Shown here: in pieces, positions 25,856 through 36,242 of the stretch
Position numbering within the stretch: position 1 is the stretch's first letter
How the letters are laid out: each line of letters opens with the position of its first letter
NCBI RefSeq assembly: GCF_034522235.1
Contig: NZ_JAXHLN010000003.1
Coordinates: 868,001 to 932,000 of the forward strand
Length of the DNA: 64,000 nt
Reading direction: 5' to 3'
Origin: Thiohalophilus sp.
GTDB taxonomy: Bacteria; Pseudomonadota; Gammaproteobacteria; UBA6429; Thiohalophilaceae
Position numbers and translations under genes: made by a program
Notes under the pieces: generated by a model
The model's input: the letters and a program-made list of their open reading frames with translations, nothing else
What the model was told of the DNA's origin: nothing
Database searches by the model: none

Positions 25856-27433
25856 ATGGCAAATAAACCGCTCGTCGCCGATAACAAACCCGCCAAAGTT
25901 AACCTTTCCACCGATCAGGAATACTATTTTTGCGTCTGCGGTCGCTCGCAAAACCAGCCGTTTTGCGACGGCTCGCATGCCGGCACCGGTTTTGAACCGC
26001 TGGCCTTTACGCCGCAAAAAGAGGGCGAAGCCTTTTTATGCAACTGCAAACACAGCGGCAATCTGCCCTATTGCGACGGCAGCCATAACCGGTTTGGCGA
26101 GAGCATGATCGGCAAGGAAGGTCCCGGTACGGATAGTGGCAGCGATGATGACAAGCAGGGAGATGATAAAAAGGCGAAACAGCCTGATCCGAATGCCACC
26201 GAAGAGGAGCCGACTCTCGAGCTGATTCATCAGCTGGCGAAAGACGGCCTGGAGACGCTGGGCAGACATGGGCCGGTAGCGGCGATGGGCGTACCGCGGC
26301 ACAGGCTGCCGGGCTGGGATGATATCCAGATTATGGTGGCACAGTTGCATGACAAGCCACTGGACGATGATGCGAAGGTTGATACCGAACTGGTGATCGG
26401 CCCGCAAAGTCAAAAACCCCTGTGCCTGAAAACGCCGTTACTGGTCTCCGACATGAGTTTCGGTTCCCTGTCAGAGGAGGCACGACTGGCGCTGGCCAAA
26501 GGAGCCGAGCAGGTCGGCACCGGGATCTGTTCCGGCGAGGGCGGCATGCTGCCCGAGGAGCAACAGGCCAACAGCCGATACCTGTTCGAACTGGGCAGTG
26601 CCGGTTTCGGTTATGACGAAACAATCCCCGAGAAAGTACAGGCGTTTCACTTCAAGGGCGGGCAGGCGGCCAAGACCGGTACCGGCGGGCACCTGCCCGG
26701 CGCCAAGGTCAGCAAGAAGATCGCCGCGGTGCGCGGGATTCCCGAAGGCGAGTCGGCCTATTCGCCGCCGACCTTTGCCGATCTGCGCGAACCGGCCGAC
26801 TTCAAACGCTTTGCCGATCGGGTGCGCGCGATCAGCGGCGGGATTCCCGTCGGGTTCAAACTGAGCGCCAATCATATTGAACGGGATATCGAGTTCGCCC
26901 TGCAGGCCGGTGCCGATTATGTGATCCTCGACGGGCGCGGCGGCGGCACCGGCGCGTCACCGTTGTTGTTTCGCGATCACATCAGCGTGCCGACCATTGC
27001 GGCGCTGGCCCGGGCGCGGCGTTATCTCGATCAACAGGGCGTCAGTGGCAAGGTGACCCTGATCATCACTGGCGGGTTACGTACCCCGGCCGACTTTATC
27101 AAGGCGCTGGCACTGGGGGCCGATGGCATCGCTCTGGCCAACAGCGCCATCCAGGCGATCGGTTGCGTGGCGGCGCGTATCTGTCATACCAACCAGTGTC
27201 CTTCGGGCGTGGCCACCCAGGATCCCGAGCTGCGCAAGCGACTGGACGTGGACGACGGCGCCCATCGGCTGGCGCGCTTTCTGCAATCGTCCACGCGCCT
27301 GATGCAGGTGATGGCGCGGGCCTGCGGGCATGCGCGGCTTGATCAGTTCAAACAAAAAGATCTGGCGACCTTCGATTACGAAATGGCGCGGCTGTCGGGT
27401 ATCGTTTATGCCGGTATGGCCGGTCAGCCATGA
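25856..27433 (+). CDS. CDGSH iron-sulfur domains fused to an FMN-binding glutamate synthase domain
   Basis: A 525-aa fusion. Residues about 15-95 hold two CDGSH-type [2Fe-2S] motifs: CVCGRSQNQPFCDGSH and CNCKHSGNLPYCDGSH, each with the C-x-C-x2-S...P-x-C-D-G-S-H pattern. After an acidic linker (SDDDKQGDDKKAK) comes a glutamate-synthase-like FMN barrel (MSFGSLSEEARLALAKGAEQ, TGTGGHLPG, DGRGGGTGASP, NQCPSGVATQDPEL). There is no glutaminase domain, so it resembles archaeal-type GltB or GltB-like oxidoreductases. The partner reductase is not encoded here. GTG at 25847 is an alternative start. Confidence 0.87.
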   Translation: MANKPLVADNKPAKVNLSTDQEYYFCVCGRSQNQPFCDGSHAGTGFEPLAFTPQKEGEAFLCNCKHSGNLPYCDGSHNRFGESMIGKEGPGTDSGSDDDKQGDDKKAKQPDPNATEEEPTLELIHQLAKDGLETLGRHGPVAAMGVPRHRLPGWDDIQIMVAQLHDKPLDDDAKVDTELVIGPQSQKPLCLKTPLLVSDMSFGSLSEEARLALAKGAEQVGTGICSGEGGMLPEEQQANSRYLFELGSAGFGYDETIPEKVQAFHFKGGQAAKTGTGGHLPGAKVSKKIAAVRGIPEGESAYSPPTFADLREPADFKRFADRVRAISGGIPVGFKLSANHIERDIEFALQAGADYVILDGRGGGTGASPLLFRDHISVPTIAALARARRYLDQQGVSGKVTLIITGGLRTPADFIKALALGADGIALANSAIQAIGCVAARICHTNQCPSGVATQDPELRKRLDVDDGAHRLARFLQSSTRLMQVMARACGHARLDQFKQKDLATFDYEMARLSGIVYAGMAGQP

Positions 27434-27458
27434 CACCGTGCGATAAACAAGCTGAGCA

Positions 27459-28460
27459 ATGATTGATGTGAGTCAGTCTCAAACCAACAGCCTGTCCGCT
27501 TTTATACCGGCCCGGGGGTTGGGCAATCCCCATCTGCAGACTCTGTTGCCCCGGTTTATCAATCGCCGTCCGCTGGAGGTAACCTGGCAGGCGTTGCCGC
27601 TGCCCGACGGCGACTTCGTCGACCTTGCCTGGCGTACTCAGCCGGCTTCATCCACGGCGACGCCGATCGTGGCGGTATTCCACGGCCTGGAAGGGTCGCT
27701 CGGTTCGTCCTATGCGCGCGACATACTGCGCGCCATCGAACAGCGCGGCTGGCACGGGGTGCTGATGCACTTTCGCGGCTGTTCCGGGCGGCTCAATCGC
27801 CTGCCGCGCTCCTATCACAGCGGTGAGACCGGCGATGCGCGTTATTTTCTCAGCTGGTTGCGCGAGCAGTATCCCCATGCCCCGCTGGCGGCCGTGGGCT
27901 ATTCGCTGGGCGGCAACATGCTGCTCAAGCTGCAGGCCGAGTGGGGCAACGTATCGCCGCTGCGCGCGGCGGTGTCGGTGTCGGCTCCACTGAAACTGGA
28001 CATCTGCGCCGATCGCATCAACCAGGGATTTTCGAAAGTGTACGAACGGCACCTGGTCAAAAGCCTGGTGGCCAAGGTGCTGGCCAAGTTTGCCGATCAC
28101 GATTACGAACAACTGATTGGATTGACGCTGCAACAGATCGAAAGAGCGCGAACCTTTCGGCAATTCGATAACCGGTTTACCGCACCGATCCACGGCTTTG
28201 CCGATGCCGATGACTATTACCGGCAATCGAGTGCTTTCGGCTATCTTGGCTATATTCAGCAGCCGGCATTGATCATCCAGGCGTTCGATGATCCTTTCAT
28301 GACCCCGGCGATCCTGCCCGATCCGCAACAACTGCCCGACAACGTGCAGCTGGCGGTGAGTCAGCGGGGCGGGCATGTGGGGTTTGTTGGCGGTTCGTTG
28401 CTGCGGCCGCGCTACTGGTTAACGGAGGCGGTTCCCGGTTATCTGGCCCGGTTTCTCTGA
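27459..28460 (+). CDS. yheT: YheT-family alpha/beta hydrolase
   Basis: A 333-aa alpha/beta-hydrolase. The nucleophile elbow is GYSLGGNML, the oxyanion region is FHGLEGSLGSSYARDI, and the acid and His are consistent with DDPFMTP and GGHVGFVGG. The start LSAFIPARGLGNPHLQTLLP is typical of the family. The substrate is not established. It follows the CDGSH-GltB gene by 25 bp, possibly in one transcript. Confidence 0.9.
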   Translation: MIDVSQSQTNSLSAFIPARGLGNPHLQTLLPRFINRRPLEVTWQALPLPDGDFVDLAWRTQPASSTATPIVAVFHGLEGSLGSSYARDILRAIEQRGWHGVLMHFRGCSGRLNRLPRSYHSGETGDARYFLSWLREQYPHAPLAAVGYSLGGNMLLKLQAEWGNVSPLRAAVSVSAPLKLDICADRINQGFSKVYERHLVKSLVAKVLAKFADHDYEQLIGLTLQQIERARTFRQFDNRFTAPIHGFADADDYYRQSSAFGYLGYIQQPALIIQAFDDPFMTPAILPDPQQLPDNVQLAVSQRGGHVGFVGGSLLRPRYWLTEAVPGYLARFL

Positions 28461-28508
28461 TTGGGGTGATGAACTGGCGATAGCATGCGTGACATCTGAT
28501 GTTTATAA

Positions 28509-28596
28509 AAGCGTTACCACGAAGACACAAAGACACGAAGAAAAAAATGAATATACTTCGAGACTTCGAGACTTCGTGTCTTCGTGGTAAAAAAAG
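28509..28596. repeat. Inverted-repeat element, TACCACGAAGACAC type
   Basis: The left arm TTACCACGAAGACACAAAGA then CACGAAGAAAAA (28514-28547) faces the right arm ACTTCGAGACTTCGTGTCTT then CGTGGTAAAAA (about 28563-28595). The arms are nearly adjacent, forming a long hairpin. The 306-bp gap after yheT holds this element, the one below and no gene. Confidence 0.75.
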
Positions 28597-28676
28597 GTCA
28601 CGCTGCCGAGGGCCTGCGTGACATCCGTCAGATTCGGGAAGTCGGGCAGCGCATCCGCGCAACCTGACCTGCACCG

Positions 28677-28745
28677 CTGACCACCGAACGCACCGAAGAA
28701 GTTATGGAAGGATCTTTCAGTGAATTCAATGTTTCGGTGGTTATT
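28677..28745. repeat. Short inverted repeat, ACCACCGAACGCACCGAAG type
   Basis: The left arm (about 28679-28698) is GACCACCGAACGCACCGAAG; the right arm (about 28730-28743) is GTTTCGGTGGTTAT. It is related to the copy at 725-820 and sits at the 3' end of nadA. Confidence 0.55.
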
Positions 28746-28766
28746 CTCGCCAGGGCGGGTGTGGCA

Positions 28767-29861
28767 TCAGGCGGGGGAGGCGATGTTGCTTTTGCCGATG
28801 GCGCCGGTTTTCAGTTCGGCGGCGAAATCGAGCATGCGCTGGACCGAGATATTGGCCTGGCGAGCGATTTGTGGATCCACATGGACCTCGTTGGTCCCCT
28901 GTTCGAGCGAGTCGGCCAGGTTCTGCAGGCCGTTCATGGCCATCCACGGGCAGTGGGCGCAACTGCCGCAAGAGGCGCCGATGCCGCCGGTGGGCGCTTC
29001 GATCAGTTTTTTCCCGGGCGCGGCTTCGTGCATTTTGTAGAAGATGCCCCTGTCGGTGGCGACGATGAAAGTCTCATTGGGCAGATCGTGCACCGCGTTG
29101 ATCAACGCGGTGGTGGAGCCGACTACGTCGGCCTGCTCGATCACGTCGGCCGGGGATTCGGGATGCACCAGCACCGCCGCCTCGGGATGTTTCTCGCGCA
29201 GCTTGCGCAGCTCGGCGGCCTTGAACTCGTCGTGCACGATGCAGGCCCCCTGCCACAGGATCATGTCAGCGCCGGTGACCTTCTGCACGTAATCGCCCAG
29301 ATAGCGATCCGGCGCCCAGATGATCTTCTCGCCCTTATCGTGCAGGTATTGCACGACTTTGGTGGCGATGCTGGAGGTGACCACCCAGTCGGCGCGCGCC
29401 TTCACCTCGGCGGAGGTGTTGGCGTAGACCACCACGGTGCGATCGGGGTATTCATCGCAGAAGGCGCTGAACCGGTCCGCCGGGCAACTGAGATCCAGCG
29501 AGCACTCGGCCTGCAGGGTCGGCATCAGCACCCGTTTTTCGGGGTTGAGGATCTTGGCGGTCTCGCCCATGAAGCGGACCCCGGCGACCACGATGGTGCC
29601 GGCCGTGTGGTCATGGCCGAAGCGGGCCATCTCCAGTGAATCGGAGACGCAGCCGCCTGTCTCGTCGGCCAGCTGCTGCAGATCGTCGTCGGTGTAGTAG
29701 TGGGCCACCAGCACCGCATCCTTTTCCTTGAGCAGCCGTTTGATGCGCGTCATCAGGGCCTGGCGCTCGTCCTCACTCAGCGGTTTGGCCGGCGGGGTCA
29801 GCAGGGCCTGCTGGCGAATGGGTTCGATATCGATGCTTGGAGCCTGGGCGGAATTCATCAT
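28767..29861 (-). CDS. nadA: Quinolinate synthase
   Basis: Condenses iminoaspartate with dihydroxyacetone phosphate to quinolinate in NAD biosynthesis, using a [4Fe-4S] cluster. Family blocks are intact: [62 protein letters not shown] and the cluster Cys region [16 protein letters not shown]. Length (364 aa) is typical of the long proteobacterial form. Two adjacent ATGs (29861 and 29858) follow GGTGAAG; either is acceptable. nadB and nadC are not in the window. Confidence 0.96.
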   Translation of the reverse strand: MMNSAQAPSIDIEPIRQQALLTPPAKPLSEDERQALMTRIKRLLKEKDAVLVAHYYTDDDLQQLADETGGCVSDSLEMARFGHDHTAGTIVVAGVRFMGETAKILNPEKRVLMPTLQAECSLDLSCPADRFSAFCDEYPDRTVVVYANTSAEVKARADWVVTSSIATKVVQYLHDKGEKIIWAPDRYLGDYVQKVTGADMILWQGACIVHDEFKAAELRKLREKHPEAAVLVHPESPADVIEQADVVGSTTALINAVHDLPNETFIVATDRGIFYKMHEAAPGKKLIEAPTGGIGASCGSCAHCPWMAMNGLQNLADSLEQGTNEVHVDPQIARQANISVQRMLDFAAELKTGAIGKSNIASPA

Positions 29862-30079
29862 CTTCACCAAGAGGTTAACGCGTTTTGTGACCGGTTTCCT
29901 GCTATAGCTTACCCACAGGGGTCATTCTGGGGGTATATAGCCGATGGGGGAGAACCCGGCCATTTGACTGTTAACTTTCTATATAAGGCTCGTATGCGGC
30001 TGACACAAGGCGACTGTCTCATATCGGTCAGAAAATAACCAGTTCACATGGAATATTAAAGTATTTTACTAGAAATATC

Positions 30080-30107
30080 TTGTAACAGACTGATATTTTT
30101 GTAATAT
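30080..30107 (+). promoter_or_regulatory. Candidate sigma-70 promoter for the DUF2786 gene
   Basis: TTGTAA (30080-30085) and TAATAT (30102-30107) are separated by 16 bp in a markedly AT-rich block (about 30040-30115), 28 bp before the ATG. Each hexamer matches four of six consensus positions. Confidence 0.45.
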
Positions 30108-30135
30108 ACAGGAAAGAGGCAGCAAGGAACGGTGC

Positions 30136-30828
30136 ATGAATAACCTGAAAATAATTGAGAAGATTTGCAAGTGCCTGCGCTTGTCCGAATCCGCCAATCC
30201 CAATGAGGCCGCCGCGGCCCTGCGTCAGGCCCATCGGCTGATGCGCAAGCACCGGATCAGCGAAGATCAGATTCTGGCCGCCGGGGTGGCCGAGTCGGTG
30301 ATCGATTCGGGAATGCGCTACAACCCGCCGTTCTGGGCAGTGGCGTTGTCGAACCTGATCTGCGAGGCGTTCGATTGCCGGGTGCTGGTCTCACGCCGTT
30401 ACGGCCGCTCGCCGGAATTTCGTTTCATCGGTCTCGAACAGGCCCCGCAGGTGGCCGGCTATTGCTTCAGCGTGCTTTACCGCCAGCTGGAGCGGGCTCG
30501 AGAGCAGTTCGTGGCAGAGCTGGATATCGAGCCACGGGCCGAGTGCGAGCGCCGGGGCGAGGTCTTTGTGCAGGCCTGGCTGATCCGGGTGGCCCGCACC
30601 GTTGCCGAGTTCAGCAGCGAACCGGCGACCCGCGAGGCGGTGGACGCCTATATCCGCGAGCAATACGGCGATACCGGCGAGCAGTGGTATCAGGACTCGT
30701 TGCAGACCGCAAACGAGGATTATGAGACGATTCTCAGCGGCATGCGGGCGGGGGACGCGGTGACCCTGTTTCGCTCCATCGCCACCCGGATGCGCCCCGG
30801 CCTGCCGTCGCTGAAGCAGTCGGCCTGA
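30136..30828 (+). CDS. DUF2786-domain protein
   Basis: A 230-aa protein whose first 50 residues (KIIEKICKCLRLSESANPNE...ALRQAHRLMRKHRIS) form the DUF2786 motif. The rest looks like the helical C-terminal region usually found with it. The role is unknown; such proteins are common on phages and other mobile DNA as well as in chromosomes. The AT-rich upstream block contrasts with neighbouring DNA and may hint at acquisition, though the gene itself has ordinary GC-rich codons. A GGAAAGAGG-type site precedes the ATG. Confidence 0.8.
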   Translation: MNNLKIIEKICKCLRLSESANPNEAAAALRQAHRLMRKHRISEDQILAAGVAESVIDSGMRYNPPFWAVALSNLICEAFDCRVLVSRRYGRSPEFRFIGLEQAPQVAGYCFSVLYRQLERAREQFVAELDIEPRAECERRGEVFVQAWLIRVARTVAEFSSEPATREAVDAYIREQYGDTGEQWYQDSLQTANEDYETILSGMRAGDAVTLFRSIATRMRPGLPSLKQSA

Positions 30829-30915
30829 TCCCGGCCCCGATTACTTGAAAGCGGGGACGTAATCTCTCATTTTTGGTATGCTGTTTTCCCGGTCTGTGTG
30901 GGGCAGGCATGACCA

Positions 30916-31910
<995 letters not shown>

Positions 31911-31923
31911 CAGAACTGGGTTT

Positions 31924-32325
31924 TCAGGTGCGCATGAATTTGCGCACATCGAGAATCATCTCTTCCATTTCCAGCTTGATACGGTTGATGATCCGGGCCG
32001 CTTCGTTCGCCTCTTCCAGATGGTCGTCGTCGAAGTTACTGGAGGATAAAGTGCGTTGTCCGGCGGCGATGATCGCTGCTTCGTCATCAGGAATGAACTG
32101 CGCCAGATAGACATAACTTTGCGCCAGGCTGTTGCAGATATCCTGCTCATCCCCTTCCAGCTCCCACAACAACAGCTGAATCGCGCTTTTTATCTCGTCC
32201 CGATCGCAGGGCAGCAGCGACAGCGGATGGCCGTAATTGGTGCCGTCCAGTTGTGCCAGAACCTTGCCGTAGGCATTGACGATCTGCTGGGCGTCTTTGA
32301 GTTGTTGTTCGTAATCGTGATGCAT
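31924..32325 (-). CDS. Conserved hypothetical helical protein (133 aa)
   Basis: Function unknown. From the ATG at 32325 (MHHDYEQQLKDAQ) the protein is helical with acidic patches (LLWELEGDEQDICNSLAQSY, FDDDHLEEANEAARIINRIK). A longer frame upstream of this ATG overlaps the divergent NERD-like gene's leader and has low-complexity, non-conserved character, so it is rejected. It lies between the cyclase and the NERD-like gene, inside the proposed cAMP module. Confidence 0.6.
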   Translation of the reverse strand: MHHDYEQQLKDAQQIVNAYGKVLAQLDGTNYGHPLSLLPCDRDEIKSAIQLLLWELEGDEQDICNSLAQSYVYLAQFIPDDEAAIIAAGQRTLSSSNFDDDHLEEANEAARIINRIKLEMEEMILDVRKFMRT

Positions 32326-32461
32326 GGGCGATTGGTGTAGTCCGTTTGATTCCGGTCCTTTAGTCAGTATATGCCGGTTTTGTGAGCAGGTCGAACCTGT
32401 GGCATGGCGTGAGGCGCCTGTTTTGCGTATTATAGAAGATACAAACAAAGCCTGCGCAAAT

Positions 32462-33175
32462 ATGCAAATTGATACGCTGACAAGTCTGTTAACACAAGAT
32501 AATGAACTCCTGATAGTCTGGGGCATCGCTGTGGCGCTGTTACTGGCGGGGTTGTTTCTCATCTGGCCGACGCTGTGCAGCGGACTCCGTGATCGACGCC
32601 TGCAAAAAAAGATTCGCGCCGTGGGGGCGGATGTATTGCATCAGGTGGTGATCTCCGACGGGCTCGATGGCGCCATGTATCTGGAAAACCTGTTGCTGAC
32701 CCCGGACGGTTTGCTGGTGTTGCCGGTGCATCGCTATCAGGGTGTGGTGTTTGCCGCCGACGGTATCGACAACTGGACCCAGGTCCTGGGCAACCGTACC
32801 TACAAGTTCCCGAACCCGCTACCTCAACTGCAAAGCGAAGTTCTGGCGGTAAAAAATTATGCAACACAGACGCCGGTTGAGGGGCGAGTGGTCTTTATCC
32901 CGGGCGTGGGATTTCCCAAGGGCCGGCCGGATAAACTGCTCTCGATGGATGAACTGGACACTTTGGCAGAGCAGAACCGGACTCGTGAGGTTCCGCCCGC
33001 CTACTGGCAGAGCTGGGAGTCATTAAAGCGTCAGGTTATGACGCCGGAAGTGTCCCGGTTGCGGGAGGAGTACGCCGTTGAGAAAGACCCGGCGTTTAAT
33101 GCCCGCGCACTGGCGGGGACGCTCATGCTGTTGCTGGCGGTTGTCTGGGTGGGCGCGTACTATCTGTTGAGCTGA
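32462..33175 (+). CDS. Membrane protein with a degenerate NERD domain
   Basis: A 237-aa protein with a transmembrane helix at each end (LLIVWGIAVALLLAGLFLIW near residue 20; TLMLLLAVVWVGAYYLL at the C-terminus) around a NERD-like domain (about 65-140). NERD domains carry a nuclease-type D...E-x-K site within a QID...IEVK pattern. Here the matching stretches read YLENLLLTPDG and LVLPVHRY, so the acidic and Lys residues look lost, while the later NPLPQLQSEV block is kept. The start at ATG 32462 is preferred to a longer frame from 32324. Confidence 0.72.
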   Translation: MQIDTLTSLLTQDNELLIVWGIAVALLLAGLFLIWPTLCSGLRDRRLQKKIRAVGADVLHQVVISDGLDGAMYLENLLLTPDGLLVLPVHRYQGVVFAADGIDNWTQVLGNRTYKFPNPLPQLQSEVLAVKNYATQTPVEGRVVFIPGVGFPKGRPDKLLSMDELDTLAEQNRTREVPPAYWQSWESLKRQVMTPEVSRLREEYAVEKDPAFNARALAGTLMLLLAVVWVGAYYLLS

Positions 33176-33243
33176 AAAGGGCTTGGGCTCACCGCGATAC
33201 GGGTGGAGTCGCGTGGGATGGTCGGTAAGGGGTGGTCGGCTCC

Positions 33244-36090
33244 TCAGGGCGAAACGATCGCTTTCCACTCGTCCAGCAGATTCTCAAAACGTTCACGCAG
33301 ACCGGCTTGCATATTGTTTTCATGTTTCTGTCCGTTTTGTTCTTTTTCTTCGTCGTGATTTTTCTCATCCCGATTGTTGATCGGGGCGACAGAAGCTTTG
33401 GCAGTGGTACTTTTACCGGGTTCAGACTGGGCGATCAGGTGCTCGTTAAGCAGTTCCGGATGTAAGAAGATGTAGACGCTGCCGCTGCCCAGGGCCAGCA
33501 ACAGGGTGGCAACCAGGGCAAAGGTATGGCGTTTCTTGCGCTGCTGTTGCTGACTGGCCTGTTGTTCGGCAAGCCGGGCATGCACGGCCTGGGTATTGAC
33601 CGGCTTGAAGACCGGCTTCTCCGCCTCCTCAATTTCAAAGGAGGGGAGTTCGTTTTTGGACGCATTGCCCCGCGAGTGGCGCTGATTGGCCTGTTCCGCC
33701 TCGATCTGTTCCGGGGTGACGGAGGGCTCCTTGAAGATGAATATATCCTCTTCCCCTTCGAGGATGACTCGCCCGTCCTCGCGTTTGATGGTGGCCCGGG
33801 TGATGGACAGCCCCTCGCCCCGTTGCCGATCTTCTTCATTCTGGCGCTGTTGCTCCGCCTGCTCCAGTTTCGCCTTGATCTCTTCGGCCATCCGCCGGGC
33901 GTGTTCCTGGCGCTGCATTTTGGCGTTATGAATCGCTTGTTGACGTCGCGCTTCGCGCTCGCGTTCCTGTTTTTGGACGGCGTTATCTTTGGCGCGAGCT
34001 ACGCGGGCCTGTTGCTCGGCTTGTGTTTTAGCATGGGCCTCGGCTTCACGACGGGCCTGTTGTTCGGCTTCCTCTTTGGCACGAGCCCGGGCCTCGCGTT
34101 GCGCCTGTAAGTCAGCGTCTTGTTTGGCCTCGGCCTGGCGTTGGGCTTCTTGCTGGGCACGGCTGGCGTGTTCCATCACTTGCTGGCGGGTTTGCTCCAT
34201 CTCCTGGCGCAGTTGTTCGGCCTCTTCCAGCGCCTTGCGCCGGATCTCTTCGGCTTCCTGTTCGGCGATGCGGGTGGTTTTCTCGGCCAGTTCCATGGCC
34301 CGGGCGCGGGCCTGTTCCAGCAGGCTGACCTGTTTCTGCCGTTCCGCTTGTTCGACTTTGGCCGCGCGCTGATTGACGGCCTGGCGGGCGCTTTCCAGTT
34401 CGGTGCGCAGTCGTTCGGCCTCGCTCTGGGCCTGTTGCCGGATGCTTTCGGCCTCCTTGCGCGCCTGTTCGATGGCTGCCTGGCGCTGGGCCTCTTTTTC
34501 CTGTTCTGCCTGACTGGATTGCTGTTCGAAGCGGCGGCGAGTCGCCTCCATTTCCTGTTTGAGTTGCTCGGCCTCTGCGCGCGCCTTGCGCCGGATCGCT
34601 TCGGCCTCCTTTTCGGCCTGCTGGCGGGAGCGTTCCGCGGCCTGGCTTGCTTCGGCGGCAATCTGCCTGGCGCGTTTCAGGGATTCATCCAGTGCCTGCT
34701 GTTTCTCTTCATTGGCCTGTTTGGCAGCCTGGATTTTACGCAATTCAGTTTCGGCCTGACGACGGGCCTGCTCGGCTTTTTCACGCGCGGCCTGTTCGGC
34801 CTGTTTGCCCTGTTGCTCGGTCAGGCGCTGGATCGCCTGTTCGGCCTGGTTTTTGGCCTGCTCGGCGCTGGCGGTTTGTTGGGCCAGTTGTTCCGCTTCC
34901 TGGCGGGCGGTGTCGGCTTCCTGGCTGATTTTGCGTGCCCGATCTTCGGCGGCCTGACGGGTTTTTTCCGCAGCAGCGGTCCGTTTACTGGCGGGGGCGG
35001 CAGTGACCGCGGCGCCCGACGCGTCGTTGCCGCCGGTCAGCTGGAAACTGGCGGCCTGCAGCCCGCCATCGAGTATGCCGCACTGAAAACCGTGCTGGGT
35101 GAGCAGGAAGGCGGCCGCGGCGCTCTGGGTCCCGTCGGCACTGGCCAGGATATATTCGCGTTCGGGATTCAGGCCCTCGAGTTTCAGACGCAGCATCGAC
35201 AGGGGAATGTTGATCGAGCCGTTTACGTGTTGATGATTGAATTCTTCGTGGGTGCGCACATCGATCAGCAGGGCGCCGCTGTCGAGTTTGGCGGCGGTGT
35301 CGTTTTCGGAAAAGCGGGTGATCAACGGCTCTGCGAGATAGGTGAGAAAGTCCGCTTTTTTCAGCCGCATCAGGACGCCGTCTTCCTGCATGGTGACGTT
35401 GGCGTTGCGTCGGCCATGGGTGATCAGGGCCTCTTCGCCAAAACCGTCGCCTTCGTGCAGTGTGGCCAGCGGAATCTCGCCGGCCTTGGGCGCGGGGCGC
35501 CGGGATACGGCGCAACTGCCGCTTTGCACAATGTAGTAATAGTCGTCCTTGTCACCCTGGCGCAGGATCACCTCGCCTTTTTGTGCCGGCAGCTCTTCCA
35601 TGCGCATCAGGATGGCCTGAATATTCTCGGTCGGCAGTTTGAGGAAAGCCCGGGATTGGAGGAAGCGCAGCATCCAGTCGGTCGTGTCGTCGCCCGAGAT
35701 CTCGGTGACCTCGAACTCATAGGCATCCAGCGGGGTGTCGTTGAGAATGATTTCAAGCAGTGCCGAATCGATACTGACGACGGTGATCGGCCCTTTGGCC
35801 CGGGCAGTGCCGGTATGCGGCTGGTGGTTGTCCAGCGGCTTGCGGGCCTCGGCATTCTTGGATTTGATGAGGCGGGCTTTTTTGTCGCCGTTGTGGCGGA
35901 GTTCGACCTGCCCGTGGATCAGATAAAGCGTGCGGTTGTCTTTCTCGCCTTCGCGGAACAGCACCCGGCCGGCCGGCAGATCCTCAACGGTCGCCTTGCT
36001 GACCAGCTCGCCGAGTTTGTCATGGGCGAGATTGCCCAGCGGTTCCAGGCCCTTGAGGAGGGTTTTATCGAGTTTGGTTTTGCTGGCCAT
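33244..36090 (-). CDS. Cyclic-nucleotide-binding / rhodanese / long coiled-coil membrane protein
   Basis: A 948-aa protein (ATG at 36090; 970 aa from an upstream start is less likely). Domains: a degenerate cNMP-binding domain (about 15-135); a second cNMP domain (140-255) whose phosphate-binding cassette GFGEEALITHGRRNA is intact at 216-230; a rhodanese domain (258-352) where the catalytic Cys loop reads SADGTQS, so sulfur transfer is unlikely. Then come an alanine-glutamate-arginine-rich coiled coil (about 370-755), a transmembrane helix (856-876) and a charged C-terminal tail that should lie in the periplasm. It probably links cAMP to a membrane-anchored filament or scaffold. An FHA-adenylate cyclase is nearby. 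Confidence 0.88.
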   Translation of the reverse strand: MASKTKLDKTLLKGLEPLGNLAHDKLGELVSKATVEDLPAGRVLFREGEKDNRTLYLIHGQVELRHNGDKKARLIKSKNAEARKPLDNHQPHTGTARAKGPITVVSIDSALLEIILNDTPLDAYEFEVTEISGDDTTDWMLRFLQSRAFLKLPTENIQAILMRMEELPAQKGEVILRQGDKDDYYYIVQSGSCAVSRRPAPKAGEIPLATLHEGDGFGEEALITHGRRNANVTMQEDGVLMRLKKADFLTYLAEPLITRFSENDTAAKLDSGALLIDVRTHEEFNHQHVNGSINIPLSMLRLKLEGLNPEREYILASADGTQSAAAAFLLTQHGFQCGILDGGLQAASFQLTGGNDASGAAVTAAPASKRTAAAEKTRQAAEDRARKISQEADTARQEAEQLAQQTASAEQAKNQAEQAIQRLTEQQGKQAEQAAREKAEQARRQAETELRKIQAAKQANEEKQQALDESLKRARQIAAEASQAAERSRQQAEKEAEAIRRKARAEAEQLKQEMEATRRRFEQQSSQAEQEKEAQRQAAIEQARKEAESIRQQAQSEAERLRTELESARQAVNQRAAKVEQAERQKQVSLLEQARARAMELAEKTTRIAEQEAEEIRRKALEEAEQLRQEMEQTRQQVMEHASRAQQEAQRQAEAKQDADLQAQREARARAKEEAEQQARREAEAHAKTQAEQQARVARAKDNAVQKQEREREARRQQAIHNAKMQRQEHARRMAEEIKAKLEQAEQQRQNEEDRQRGEGLSITRATIKREDGRVILEGEEDIFIFKEPSVTPEQIEAEQANQRHSRGNASKNELPSFEIEEAEKPVFKPVNTQAVHARLAEQQASQQQQRKKRHTFALVATLLLALGSGSVYIFLHPELLNEHLIAQSEPGKSTTAKASVAPINNRDEKNHDEEKEQNGQKHENNMQAGLRERFENLLDEWKAIVSP

Positions 36091-36242
36091 AGCTGTGTCA
36101 TTTCTTTCCGGGTGGCGGATTTGCCCCCGTGCTAACGGCCTGTTTGGGCGCAACATAAGGGGTGTATAAAATTTAGACCAATATGGCGCTGTATGTTGTG
36201 ATAGTCCTCACAAAGGGGTTATTTATGACCCCGCCAGCCCGT

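Noticed and set aside
30136-30828. Prophage remnant
   Set aside because: DUF2786 is the only phage-associated hint; no integrase, attachment site or structural genes are nearby.
34120-36135. 671-aa plus-strand frame rich in Leu, Phe and Gly
   Set aside because: It is antisense to the coiled-coil scaffold; the Glu, Ala, Arg and Gln codons read backwards as Leu, Phe, Gly and Ala. No ribosome-binding site or domain.
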